From assembly GCF_043769475.1 (NCBI RefSeq), contig NZ_CP171729.1:2294001-2358000 (forward strand): a DNA stretch of 64,000 bases, read 5' to 3'. Source of the DNA: Allomesorhizobium sp043769475. Lineage in GTDB: Bacteria > Pseudomonadota > Alphaproteobacteria > Rhizobiales > Rhizobiaceae. Positions 1-8,517 of this stretch are shown piece after piece. Made by a program: the position numbers and the translations under genes. A model generated the notes under the pieces. It did no database searches and was not told the origin of the DNA. It saw nothing but the letters and a program-made list of their open reading frames with translations. Each line of letters starts with the position of its first letter. Position 1 is the stretch's first letter.

Positions 1-633
1 AATATGTGGACCTCGGCAGCGGGACAGCTCCGATGGACCGATGCAGTCGATGCGCTGGTTAACCGCTCGGGACACTTGCACATCATGGGCACACTGCTCT
101 CCAGGCCGGCCATATGGGAGATTATCGATCGGGCGGCTGGCATCATCAAGAGCCGCGGAGGCAGCCTTTCGCTCGACCCCAATCTCCGCAAGGAGCTCAA
201 GAATGACGACGAGACCGAACTGCGCTTCGCCAAGGTTGTGGAGATGTCGGATCTGCTCCTTCCCTCGGGCGAGGAACTTGAGCGCGCTGCCGGCGTAAGT
301 GGCGAGGACGCTGCGCTTTGCAAACTTTTTGGCCTCGGCGTGGGCGAAGTGGTGCTGAAACGTGGCGCAGGCGGCGCAACCTTTTTCGGCAAAGACGGCT
401 GCCGCATAGACAGTCCCGCTTTCCTGGTCGACGAACTCGACCCGACGGGAGCCGGCGACTGTTTCGGCGGCGCCTACGTTGCATGCCGGCGGCTCGGCAT
501 GACAATCGACGATGCACTCACCTACGCCAATGCGGCAGGTGCCCGAAACGTAACCGTCCGAGGCCCCATGGAGGGTGCGGGCACACGCACCCAACTCGAT
601 CAATTCATCACTGACACCATGAGGCGCGCGTGA
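1..633 (+). CDS. PfkB-family carbohydrate kinase (likely tagatose kinase), 5' end outside window
   Basis: The frame is open to the left edge, so the N-terminal third is missing. The visible C-terminal part of a ribokinase/PfkB fold contains the family signature DPTGAGDCFGGAYVA at about residues 145-160, with the catalytic Asp in the GAGD anion hole, and VVLKRGAGGATFF before it. PfkB kinases phosphorylate sugars with ATP in the cytoplasm. The gene ends in a TGATG overlap with the GatZ/KbaZ-family gene, so the two are translationally coupled. With the two polyol dehydrogenases downstream this suggests a D-tagatose (ketohexose) kinase. The family assignment is seen directly; the substrate is inferred from the neighbours. 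Confidence 0.85.
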   Translation, partial: NMWTSAAGQLRWTDAVDALVNRSGHLHIMGTLLSRPAIWEIIDRAAGIIKSRGGSLSLDPNLRKELKNDDETELRFAKVVEMSDLLLPSGEELERAAGVSGEDAALCKLFGLGVGEVVLKRGAGGATFFGKDGCRIDSPAFLVDELDPTGAGDCFGGAYVACRRLGMTIDDALTYANAAGARNVTVRGPMEGAGTRTQLDQFITDTMRRA

Positions 634-1901
634 TGCGTGTGACGTTAGACCAACTTGCAAGGCTTCGTGGAGAAGGAACGCCGCGCGGCATCACCTCAGT
701 ATGCTCCGCACATCCGGTCGTGTTGCGCGCCGCTCTTCGGCATGGTCGCAAAACCGGAGCAACCGTGCTGATCGAGGCGACCTGCAATCAGGTCAATCAC
801 CTGGGCGGTTACACCGGTATGCAACCTCGGGATTTCTCCGCCCTCGTCGAAAGCATCGCAGGAGAGGAAGGCTGCCCCGCCGATCAGATCGTGCTCGGCG
901 GCGACCACCTTGGCCCAAATCCCTGGCGTGATCGCCCCGCCGACGAAGCCATGGCCGAGGCGGAGAAGATGATGGAGGCCTATGTGGCTGCAGGCTTCCG
1001 GAAGATCCATTTGGACACCTCGATGGGCTGCGCGGGCGAGCCGCCCGCACTGGACGACGAGACGACCGCCAAGCGCGCCGTGCGTCTTGCCACAATCGCC
1101 GAGATGACTGCACGCGACACCGGCGGGGAGATGCCTCTCTACATAATCGGGACCGAGGTCCCTCCTCCGGGCGGCGCGGATCACGTACTTGATGCGATCG
1201 AGCCAACGGCACCCGCCGCCGCCCGGCAGACCCTGGCCATACACCGCGAAATGTTCGCGAAGGCGCAGCTTTCGGACGCTTTCCAGCGCGTAATTGGGAT
1301 CGTCGTCCAGCCTGGCGTCGAATTCGGCAACCGCAATGTCATCACATATCAACGCGACAAAGCAGATGCTCTCGTCCGCATACTCAACGACGAACCAGGG
1401 TTGGTTTTCGAAGCGCATTCGACGGACTACCAGGGCGAGCCGCCTTTGACCGAACTTGTCGAAGACGGGTTCGCCATCCTCAAGGTCGGACCGGAATTAA
1501 CCTTCGTGCTGCGCGAGGCGCTTTACGCGCTCGACCTCATCGCCTCCGATTTGTTTCTCGACTATGGCGACCGCCCGCTCTTCAACGCGATGGAAGCCGT
1601 CATGGTCGACCGGCCAGAGAACTGGAAACAGCACTACGACGGGAACGACGCGGAGAAACGCGTACTGCGCCATTATTCGTTGTCCGACCGCATCCGCTAC
1701 TACTGGACCGTTCCCGAGGCGCGGGCCGCCGTCAAGAGGCTGACAGCCGCCCTGGCCGGTAAACGGGTACCGCTGCCCCTGCTCTGGCAGCACCTTCCGG
1801 GTGCGGACCAATTCGCCGATATCCCGCTCGACCCACAAGAGCTTCTTATCTGGCGGATCGGAAAGAGCCTTTCCACCTATGATCGCGCTTGCCGGGTGTG
1901 A
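633..1901 (+). CDS. GatZ/KbaZ-family protein, probable D-tagatose-6-phosphate 4-epimerase
   Basis: About 422 residues, normal length for the GatZ/KbaZ family. The ATG at 633 overlaps the kinase stop (TGATG); a GTG at 630 is an alternative. Family motifs include ITSVCSAHP near the N-terminus, LIEATCNQVNHLGGYTGM, ILGGDHLGPNPW-type (here VLGGDHLGPNPW) and LDTSMGC. In enterobacteria the family is the non-catalytic partner of class II tagatose-bisphosphate aldolase, but no GatY/KbaY catalytic partner lies here. An Agrobacterium family member works alone as tagatose-6-P 4-epimerase (EC 5.1.3.40) in galactitol and altritol catabolism. With a kinase before it and polyol dehydrogenases after it, that role fits best; it remains inference. 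Confidence 0.85.
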   Translation: MRVTLDQLARLRGEGTPRGITSVCSAHPVVLRAALRHGRKTGATVLIEATCNQVNHLGGYTGMQPRDFSALVESIAGEEGCPADQIVLGGDHLGPNPWRDRPADEAMAEAEKMMEAYVAAGFRKIHLDTSMGCAGEPPALDDETTAKRAVRLATIAEMTARDTGGEMPLYIIGTEVPPPGGADHVLDAIEPTAPAAARQTLAIHREMFAKAQLSDAFQRVIGIVVQPGVEFGNRNVITYQRDKADALVRILNDEPGLVFEAHSTDYQGEPPLTELVEDGFAILKVGPELTFVLREALYALDLIASDLFLDYGDRPLFNAMEAVMVDRPENWKQHYDGNDAEKRVLRHYSLSDRIRYYWTVPEARAAVKRLTAALAGKRVPLPLLWQHLPGADQFADIPLDPQELLIWRIGKSLSTYDRACRV

Positions 1902-1936
1902 GCAGCACGCCGTCACAACAAGAGAGGAGAGATAAA

Positions 1937-2665
1937 ATGGCTGAAAGTATGGAAGGCAAAGTCGCCGTCATCACTGGCGCAGCATCCGGAATCGGTTTGG
2001 CAACGGCCGAGGCAATGATTGCGGCAGGAGCGAAGGTTGTGTTTGCCGACCGGAACGAAAGGGCACTGGAAGAGATTCGCTCCAAGCACGGGGATGCAGC
2101 GATTCCGCTCGTCGTCGATCTACTTGACGCCGAGAGTTGCGCTTCGATGATCCCCGGCGCGCTGGAAAAAGCCGGCCAGATCGACATCCTCCACTGCAAC
2201 GCGGGCACTTATATCGGCGGCGACCTGATCGATACCGACGCTGCCACTATCGACCGCATGCTCAATCTGAACGTCAACGCGGTGATGAAGAACGTGCGCG
2301 ATGTGATCCCGCACATGATGGAGCGCGGGATCGGGGATATCATCGTTACCTGCTCCGTCGCCGGCCATATGCCGATCCAATGGGAGCCGGTCTATTCGGG
2401 CTCGAAATGGGCGATCACCTGCTTCGTCCAGACCATGCGCCGGCAGTTGAACAGACACGGCATTCGCGTCAGCCAGGTATCGCCCGGCCCGGTCGTGAGC
2501 GCACTTCTCGCGGACTGGCCGGAGGAAAACCTACGCAAAGCCAAGGAGTCCGGCAGCCTGATCGAGCCAACCGAGGTCGCCGACGCGATCATGTTCATGC
2601 TGACGCGGCCGCGAAACGTCACGATTCGTGACATGATCGTACTGCCGACCAATTTCGACATCTGA
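1937..2665 (+). CDS. SDR-family polyol dehydrogenase, ribitol 2-dehydrogenase-like
   Basis: 242 residues from ATG 1937, preceded by the purine-rich AGAGAGGAGAGATAAA; an upstream GTG at 1889 would overlap the previous gene and lacks such a site. Classical short-chain dehydrogenase: cofactor loop TGAASGIG, DR after beta-2 suggesting NAD(H), NAG motif HCNAG, catalytic Ser in VTCSVAGH and YSGSK. The C-terminus MLTRPRNVTIRDMIVLP is shared with the ribitol-dehydrogenase-type SDRs at 5326-6057 and 45470-46198 in this window. It probably oxidises a polyol such as altritol or galactitol to a ketose that the upstream kinase uses. The substrate is not determined by sequence. Confidence 0.88.
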   Translation: MAESMEGKVAVITGAASGIGLATAEAMIAAGAKVVFADRNERALEEIRSKHGDAAIPLVVDLLDAESCASMIPGALEKAGQIDILHCNAGTYIGGDLIDTDAATIDRMLNLNVNAVMKNVRDVIPHMMERGIGDIIVTCSVAGHMPIQWEPVYSGSKWAITCFVQTMRRQLNRHGIRVSQVSPGPVVSALLADWPEENLRKAKESGSLIEPTEVADAIMFMLTRPRNVTIRDMIVLPTNFDI

Positions 2666-2676
2666 GGACTGCCTGG

Positions 2677-3450
2677 ATGGTCTATCAGGAGCGTTTCCGC
2701 CTCGAGGGCGAGCAGGCCGTCGTTACCGGCGGCGGGCGCGGCATCGGCCTTGCTTGTGCCGAGGCGCTGGCGGAGGCCGGCGCGCGGCTTATTGTTATCG
2801 AGCGGTCCGAAGAAGACGCGACCGAAGCGGTAGCTCTTCGGGAGAAGGGTTATGACGTGGTGATCGCCATCGGCGATGTGACGGATGCGGCTCGCATGGA
2901 AGCCATTGCCGCTGAACTAGCAAACAGCGGCTCACCTGCGACCATACTCATCAACAATGCCGGCGCAGGGCACAGTGGCATCGCCTGTCAGGATGTGACC
3001 GATGAGGACTGGCTGCGTGTCATGGACGTCAACGTAAACGGTGTCTTCTGGTGCTCACGCGCCTTCGGGCGGCACATGATCAGGACCGGCCGGGGCGTGA
3101 TCGTCAATCTCGGTTCCATGTCGGGCACGATCTGCAACCGCCCGCAGCCGCAGACGCCGTACAACGTCTCCAAGGCTGCCGTGCACCATATGACGCGTTC
3201 TCTTGCCGCTGAATGGGCTCAGTACGGCGTGCGGGTAAATGCGGTCGCGCCAACTTACATCGAAACACCCATGGTGCATGCGGTGCCGGCCAACAAGGAC
3301 CGTATCCCGCAATGGCTGGCCGATACGCCAATGGGGCGGATGGGGCGGCCCGAAGAAGTAGCGAGTGCCGTCCTGTTCCTCGCCTCCAATGCGTCTAGTT
3401 TGATGACAGGAGCGATCGTCGAGATCGATGGCGGCTTCACCTGCTGGTAA
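2677..3450 (+). CDS. SDR-family oxidoreductase, galactitol/sugar-alcohol dehydrogenase-like
   Basis: 257 residues starting 11 bases after the previous stop, clearly in the same operon. Classical SDR: TGGGRGIGLACAEAL cofactor loop, ER after beta-2 (NAD preference), NNAGAGHSG, catalytic Ser in NLGSMSGTICNRPQPQTPYNVSK with Tyr and Lys in YNVSK, and a C-terminal TGAIVEIDGGFTCW. The NRPQPQ stretch before the catalytic Tyr is typical of galactitol/tagatose and related polyol dehydrogenases such as the Rhodobacter galactitol enzyme. Two dehydrogenases beside one kinase suggest entry of two stereoisomeric alditols into the same ketose. Confidence 0.88.
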   Translation: MVYQERFRLEGEQAVVTGGGRGIGLACAEALAEAGARLIVIERSEEDATEAVALREKGYDVVIAIGDVTDAARMEAIAAELANSGSPATILINNAGAGHSGIACQDVTDEDWLRVMDVNVNGVFWCSRAFGRHMIRTGRGVIVNLGSMSGTICNRPQPQTPYNVSKAAVHHMTRSLAAEWAQYGVRVNAVAPTYIETPMVHAVPANKDRIPQWLADTPMGRMGRPEEVASAVLFLASNASSLMTGAIVEIDGGFTCW

Positions 3451-3470
3451 GAAAGGCAGGAGCGAGGCAA

Positions 3471-3545
3471 TGGATCTGGGTTCGAGCCGGAGAAGATCGA
3501 CTGGAGTTCTATCGAGCGGCCGGCCCGCGCCGTGCGCGTGTCTCA
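3471..3545 (+). pseudogene. possible truncated start of a further operon gene
   Basis: After the second SDR there is a good ribosome-binding site (GGCAGGAGCGAGGCA) and an ATG at 3471. The frame gives MDLGSS, and one base over it becomes protein-like (FEPEKIDWSSIERPARAV) until it runs into the convergent GMC gene. It looks like the first few dozen codons of a lost gene cut off by a rearrangement. No family is recognised. Confidence 0.25.
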
Positions 3546-5176
3546 AGTCGCTCGACAGTCCCGCTTGATCAGATCGGCGCCCTTTTCGGCGAGGCAATAG
3601 GTGGCGGCAACAGTGTTGGCCGATACGATCGTCGGCATTATCGAAGCATCGACCACACGCAGGCCGGAAGTGCCGTGGACACGCAGCGTTTGCGGGTCAA
3701 CCACCGCTTCCGGCCCCTGCCCCATGGCGCATGTGCCGACCGGATGGAACAGTGTGCCGGCACACTGCCGGATGAAGGCGTCGAGGGCGCCGTCGCTCAC
3801 CACATCGGGACCGGGATCAATCTCGGCATCGAGATGCGGCTCAAGGGGTTTCTGTGCCATGATCCGACGGGCCAGCCGGATCGACGGCCGCTCATCGGGA
3901 TCGGCGCTTTTCAGCGCGACACAGCCGATGCTGCCGGGCCTGAGCTGACAGATATGCATGAGAAAGCCGTGGCCGGTGAAACCGGATGCGGCTTGCGTGT
4001 TGGCGCGGCCGGTGCAGAAGAAAAGCTGGATATCAGGCCTGTCGCTTGCCGGATCGGTGGAGATGAAGCCGCCGCCCTCACCCGTTGTGGAGGAAAACAG
4101 CCCGCGCTTGCGGAAAATCCAGTCAAGGACGTGCAGCACGTTGCGCGGAAGCGCCTTCCACGAGAGGCCGTAAGGTGCGGTGGATTTGGCGCGGTATTCC
4201 AGCGTGACGTCGAGATGATCCTGCAAATTCTCGCCGACGCCGGGCAGATCCTGCACCAGCGGAATGCCATGTTTGGCAAGCTCGCGCGCCTTGCCGACGC
4301 CCGACAGCATCAGAAGCTGCGGAGAAACGAAGGCACCGGCTGCAAGAATAATCTCCCGCCCAGCGATGACACCGGTCTCGGCACCGCGCTTCCAAGCGAC
4401 TCCGGTCGCCGTACTGCCCTCGAACATGATTTTGGTGACCTGCGTATCAGGGATCACGTTGAGGTTCGGCCGTTGGCGCACGGGATCGAGATAGGCGCCC
4501 TCGGCGGTGACGCGCTGCCCGTCCTTTTGCGTGAAGTTGTAGAGCCCGACGCCATTCTGCCGGGCGCCGTTAAAGTCCGGATTGAGTTCGTAGCCGGCAA
4601 GCTGCGCCGCCTCAAGATATGCATAGGCCATCCTGTTGACACTGCGCAGCGGCGCGATGTTGAGAGGGCCGTCAGTGCCATGGAAGGCCGGGCGATCTGC
4701 TCGGCAAGCGGGAGCTTGCCAAACCTGATGTGATTGCCCGAGCGGAGTTCGGCCAGCAGCTCGAAGCGCTCCAGCTTGCGAAAATAGGGGAGGAGGTCGT
4801 TAAAACCCCAGCCGGGGCAGCCGCCATCGCGCCAGCCGTCGAAATCGTCGCGCTGACCGCGCATAAAAATCTGGCCGTTGACGTTGGTGCTACCACCTGT
4901 GCCCTTGCCGCGCGGCAGGGCAATGGAGCGCCCCTGCAACCCCGGCTCCGGTTCCGTCTCGAACCATGACATGAATCTCGGCCCGCCGAGAAAGGCCAGC
5001 GCCGGCGCCATGAACGTGACCATGGCAAGCGGAATACGAACGATCGCCTTGCGCGTGTTTCGATCCGGCCCGGCCTCAATCAGCGCGACGCGGACGGCTG
5101 GATCTTCCGTCAGCCGGTTGGCGAGCACACAGCCGGCCGGGCCTGCCCCGACGATGACGTAGTCGAACGGCCCCAA
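3543..5176 (-). pseudogene. GMC-family FAD oxidoreductase (choline dehydrogenase-like), frameshifted
   Basis: Two overlapping frames together form one full GMC oxidoreductase. The N-terminal part has the FAD Rossmann motif VGAGPAGCVLANRL and the GMC signature RGKGTGGSTNVNGQ. The C-terminal part has GVGENLQDH, HPVGTCAMG with the active-site His, and VDASIMPTIVSANTVAATY with the second active-site residue. The frame changes by one lost base between about 4680 and 4720, just before a stretch that reads AFHGTDGPLNIAPLRSV in the second frame. The start is uncertain: TTG 5176 lies just before the FAD motif, GTG 5308 is the longest option. It is the last gene of the minus-strand cassette 9593-3543. 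The original substrate was probably an alcohol or polyol. Confidence 0.8.
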
Positions 5177-5325
5177 GGTTTCAGAGCCCTTCGGAAAATT
5201 TGTCAGGGCGCGGCGAAAATGGTGGATTTCGAGAACCGGAGCGCAGCGTACATTTTTGTACGGGAGCACCGGAAGCGCAGAAAGCCACCATTTGCAGCCC
5301 GCGATCACGCATTTTCATAGGGCTC

Positions 5326-6057
5326 TCAGATGTCCTGATTTTGCGGCAGGATGACCAGATCGCGGATGGTGACGTTGGCCGGCCGCGTCAACATGTAGAG
5401 GACAGCATCGGCGACGTCTTCCGAGCGCAGGCCCTCGCGGCTTTCCACCTTGGCCTCGATCGCCGCCGGATCGGTGTAGCCCCACAAATCGTTGAGCACG
5501 ACGCCGGGCGCAACGGCGCCGACGCGGATATTGTGTGGTGCCACCTGGCGACGCAGGCCATGCACGAAGGACTGGATGGCGTGCTTGGAGGCCGAATAAA
5601 CGGGCTCCCAATGCAGCGCTTGATGGCCGGAGATCGACGAGGTGACGAGGATGTGGCCGGCTTTACGCTCGATCATGCCCGGGAGCACGGCATGGACCAG
5701 CCGGAAGACGCTGTTGACGTTGATCGATAGCAGTTCGTCCTAGGCGTCGGGCTTACCGTCGACGACGTCGCCCGGAATGTAGAGGCCGGCATTGGGCAAA
5801 AGGATGTCGATCCGGCCGAACCGACGAAGCGTCTCCTTGACGACCCGGTCGACTTCGCCGGCTTTTGTCAAATCGGCAGCCAGCGCCAGCGCGTTGCCTC
5901 CGCCGATCTGCACGACCACCGCATCAAGGCGCTCTGCGGAGCGCCCGACCAGGGCCAGCTTCATGCCTTCTGTGGCGAGCGTCTTGGCCATCGCCCGCCC
6001 AATGCCGGAACTCGCGCCGGTGACGAGTACCACCTTGCCGGATAAATCCTGTCCCAT
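5326..6057 (-). pseudogene. ribitol-dehydrogenase-type SDR with in-frame amber codon
   Basis: The frame from ATG 6057 encodes a full 243-codon SDR (TGASSGIG, NAG, SSISGH, YSASK, C-terminus TRPANVTIRDLVILPQNQDI) but is broken by TAG at 5742-5740. The intact paralogue at 45470-46198 reads PDAWDRML where this gene reads PDA-stop-DELL, so a TGG tryptophan codon has changed to TAG by one transition. Everything else, including catalytic Ser, Tyr and Lys, looks sound. Either a recent nonsense mutation or a sequencing error is the simplest explanation. It sits between the epimerase-like gene and the frameshifted GMC gene. Confidence 0.85.
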
Positions 6058-6194
6058 GCTCCATCTCCTCCCTGACCATGCCTGGCGCATCCTTCGTTAC
6101 CCGAACGCTATGGCCGACCATTTAGTTCGTCAATAATAAAATTTCCTCGCGTAAAAATTACCGCATCGGGTGGATACGGCATCCGCGGCCTCGA

Positions 6195-6887
6195 TCAAAG
6201 TGCGTGCAGCCACCGTATGCGTGCCGCCAGGTCCTCGGCTCCGAAAGCCAGCGAGCCCATGACGACGGTCTCCGCGCCCGCACTGCGCAGCAGCGGCACA
6301 GTGTTTTCGCGGATGCCTCCGTCGGCAGCTAGAACGACGCGCCTGCCGGTTTCCGATATGTATCGGCCAGCCTCCCGCAAGCGATCGGCGGCTGAAGGAT
6401 CGAGACCCTGCCCCTTGACGCCAATCGCGGTGCCGAGAAGCGTCAGGAAATCGATACGGTCGAGAAAAGGACGGCTGGCGGCGACCGGCGTCTCGACGCG
6501 CAGCACCACCCCGGAGGCAAGCCCATGGTCCTTGATGCGCGTCAGCGCCTCGCCAGCGTTTCCGTTCTCGGCATGGACGCTGATCAGGTCGGCGCCCGCT
6601 TCGGCGAACTGGTCGACTTGGTCGTGGAGAACTGCGTCGGCGACCATCAGGTGGACATGGATCGGCAGAGTGGACGCCTTGCGCAGGCGCGCGGCAAGGT
6701 CCGGAAAGAACAAAAGCGCCGGCGCGAAATGACCGTCCGCCACGTCGATGTGAAGCACGTCGGCGTGGCTCTCAATGCGCTTCAGGTCGTCGGCAAGATG
6801 GATAAGATCGGCCGACCACATGGAAAATTCGGCAAGCAGGCGACTGTGTGGCAGGTCGGCGAGCCAGGTCGGGCTGGGCATGGTCAT
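6195..6887 (-). CDS. ribulose-phosphate 3-epimerase-family protein
   Basis: 230 residues of TIM-barrel ribulose-phosphate 3-epimerase type. Motifs in order: metal and acid/base site HIDVADGHF, HVHLMVAD, SVHAENG, second catalytic Asp in AADGGI, phosphate loop VVMGSLAF. The housekeeping enzyme is usually encoded elsewhere; members inside sugar cassettes often act on allulose-6-P or other ketose phosphates. It overlaps the upstream hydrolase stop by 4 bases (start ATG 6887, alternative ATG 6881). Its substrate is inferred only from being between SDR and isomerase genes. Confidence 0.85.
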   Translation of the reverse strand: MTMPSPTWLADLPHSRLLAEFSMWSADLIHLADDLKRIESHADVLHIDVADGHFAPALLFFPDLAARLRKASTLPIHVHLMVADAVLHDQVDQFAEAGADLISVHAENGNAGEALTRIKDHGLASGVVLRVETPVAASRPFLDRIDFLTLLGTAIGVKGQGLDPSAADRLREAGRYISETGRRVVLAADGGIRENTVPLLRSAGAETVVMGSLAFGAEDLAARIRWLHAL

Positions 6888-7699
6888 AGGTCCTTGAGAA
6901 AAGCGATGAGCGCCGAATGGAAATCGCTGAGATAGGCCGGCTTGTCGAAACCCTTGGGCGTCAAGGTTTTCAGGACCGCGCCCGGGATGAGCCGCGCCAG
7001 GCGCTTGGCATGGTCCATCGGGTGTATGAAATCCTGTTCGGTGGCGAGGATGAGCGTGGGCACGGAAAGATTTGCCAGATCGGATTCCGTGATGCCCGGC
7101 CCGCCTGCGGAAATTCTTGTCAGCAGCGCCGACGTGACCGCGACCGGCTCTCGATCAAAGAAACCGAGCAGCGAGGCCAGATTGTCCGGCGCTTCGCCGG
7201 CCAGCAGCGCGCGGGTGCGACCTGAGACAAACGCCGCGCGCGCTTCGTTCAGCGGCAACCGATCGAGCAACTCGCCGACTTCGAGATTTGGCTGCATGTT
7301 GTCGGGCGCCGGTTCGACCACCCAGGCAGGCCGCGCAAGGACCAGTCCGCGCACCAGTTCGGGGCGCCGGACGGCGATGCGACTGGCGATTGTCGCACCC
7401 ATCGAAATACCGCCGATGGCGACTGGCGGCAGGCCGAGATATTCGATCAGCGCGGCGACATCCGCGGCGAAAGTCGCGATCGAGAAGAGTTCCCCCGCCT
7501 GCGAGGCGCCATGGCCGCGGCACTCCAGCGTGATCAGCCGAAATGCCGGATCGACCGGAAAGGCTTCCGCCGTCTGCCGCGCATCGCCGCAAAGACCGTG
7601 CTGGAAAACAACCGGCAGGCCGTCGCCGCCGGAATCGTAAGCGGCGAGCGTCAGCCCATCGCAGATAAAATCGAAGCCTCGCAGCCATTCGAACTTCAT
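6884..7699 (-). CDS. alpha/beta-fold hydrolase
   Basis: 271 residues with a typical alpha/beta hydrolase layout: oxyanion region HGLCGDARQ, nucleophile elbow GISMGAT with Ser as nucleophile, acid and His in the C-terminal third. No signal peptide, so cytoplasmic. It overlaps both neighbours by 4 bases and so belongs to a tightly coupled operon. A lactonase or ester hydrolase acting on an oxidised sugar would suit the context, but the family is too broad for a substrate call. Confidence 0.8.
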   Translation of the reverse strand: MKFEWLRGFDFICDGLTLAAYDSGGDGLPVVFQHGLCGDARQTAEAFPVDPAFRLITLECRGHGASQAGELFSIATFAADVAALIEYLGLPPVAIGGISMGATIASRIAVRRPELVRGLVLARPAWVVEPAPDNMQPNLEVGELLDRLPLNEARAAFVSGRTRALLAGEAPDNLASLLGFFDREPVAVTSALLTRISAGGPGITESDLANLSVPTLILATEQDFIHPMDHAKRLARLIPGAVLKTLTPKGFDKPAYLSDFHSALIAFLKDL

Positions 7700-8517
7700 C
7701 GGATCAGATCGCCGAGAAATGCGGCAACCCTCGGCGCCTCATGCGCGGCGAGGCCGTGGGTCACCAGATCGCCGTTGAAGTCTACAGCGCGCAGGCGCGC
7801 TATATAGTGGGGATAGTCGAGTACGCCCTGCCCGGCCGTCGCGAACGCGCCAGTCGCCGTGCGGTCCTTCGCGTGACCCATAACGATGCGGTCGGCCAGC
7901 AGGTCGATCGCCTCGGCGACGATGCGGCGCTGGTTGGAAAGCGACGCTTGCTCGAAGAGGTTTGCCGGATCGAGGACGATGGCGAGACACGGGCTGCCGA
8001 TTTCGTCGAGAAGGCGGCGGGCCTTTGTCGCGGAATCGACGATGTTGGCAAGTTCCGGCTCGATTCCGAGCTGAAGTTCAAAGCTTTCGGCGATCGATAC
8101 CGCCTTCTCCATCTCGGTCCGCATGTCGCGCCAGGCTTCGGACGAGGCGTTGGCGGGGTGGCCGCGCCACTGGTCGTCCGGATCGCGAGTGCCGGTACAG
8201 AGCGTAATGAGTTTCGTTCCCATCGCTGCGCAGGCTGCGGCGATCACCTCCAACCGGCGCAGTCCGTCGGCGCGCACCGCCGGATCGGGATGCGCCATGT
8301 TGTAGGTGCCCGAAACGGCGCAGAGTGAAATGTCGTTTTCTTTCGCAGCGTTGGCGACTGCGGTAGCAACCCTCGGCGGAATTTCGTCCGGCATGGATGG
8401 CAGGCCGGAACACGCTATGTTGTATTGCGCCGTCGCGAAGCCGGCCGCCTTGACTTGCGCGAAAACGGCATGCGGGTCGGTTTCCGAAAACGTCTTGGCG
8501 AAGATGCCGAGGCGCAT
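7696..8517 (-). CDS. sugar phosphate isomerase/epimerase (xylose-isomerase-like TIM barrel)
   Basis: 273 residues of the AP-endonuclease-2/xylose-isomerase-like barrel. Metal ligands are recognisable in LGIEPELAN (Glu), LDPANLFE (Asp) and GHAKD (His), and the barrel starts LGIFAKTFSE. Such proteins interconvert keto sugars or dehydrate inosose-like compounds and are often paired with Gfo/Idh dehydrogenases, as here: the start abuts the stop of the Gfo/Idh gene (8517). Exact reaction unknown. Confidence 0.82.
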   Translation of the reverse strand: MRLGIFAKTFSETDPHAVFAQVKAAGFATAQYNIACSGLPSMPDEIPPRVATAVANAAKENDISLCAVSGTYNMAHPDPAVRADGLRRLEVIAAACAAMGTKLITLCTGTRDPDDQWRGHPANASSEAWRDMRTEMEKAVSIAESFELQLGIEPELANIVDSATKARRLLDEIGSPCLAIVLDPANLFEQASLSNQRRIVAEAIDLLADRIVMGHAKDRTATGAFATAGQGVLDYPHYIARLRAVDFNGDLVTHGLAAHEAPRVAAFLGDLIR

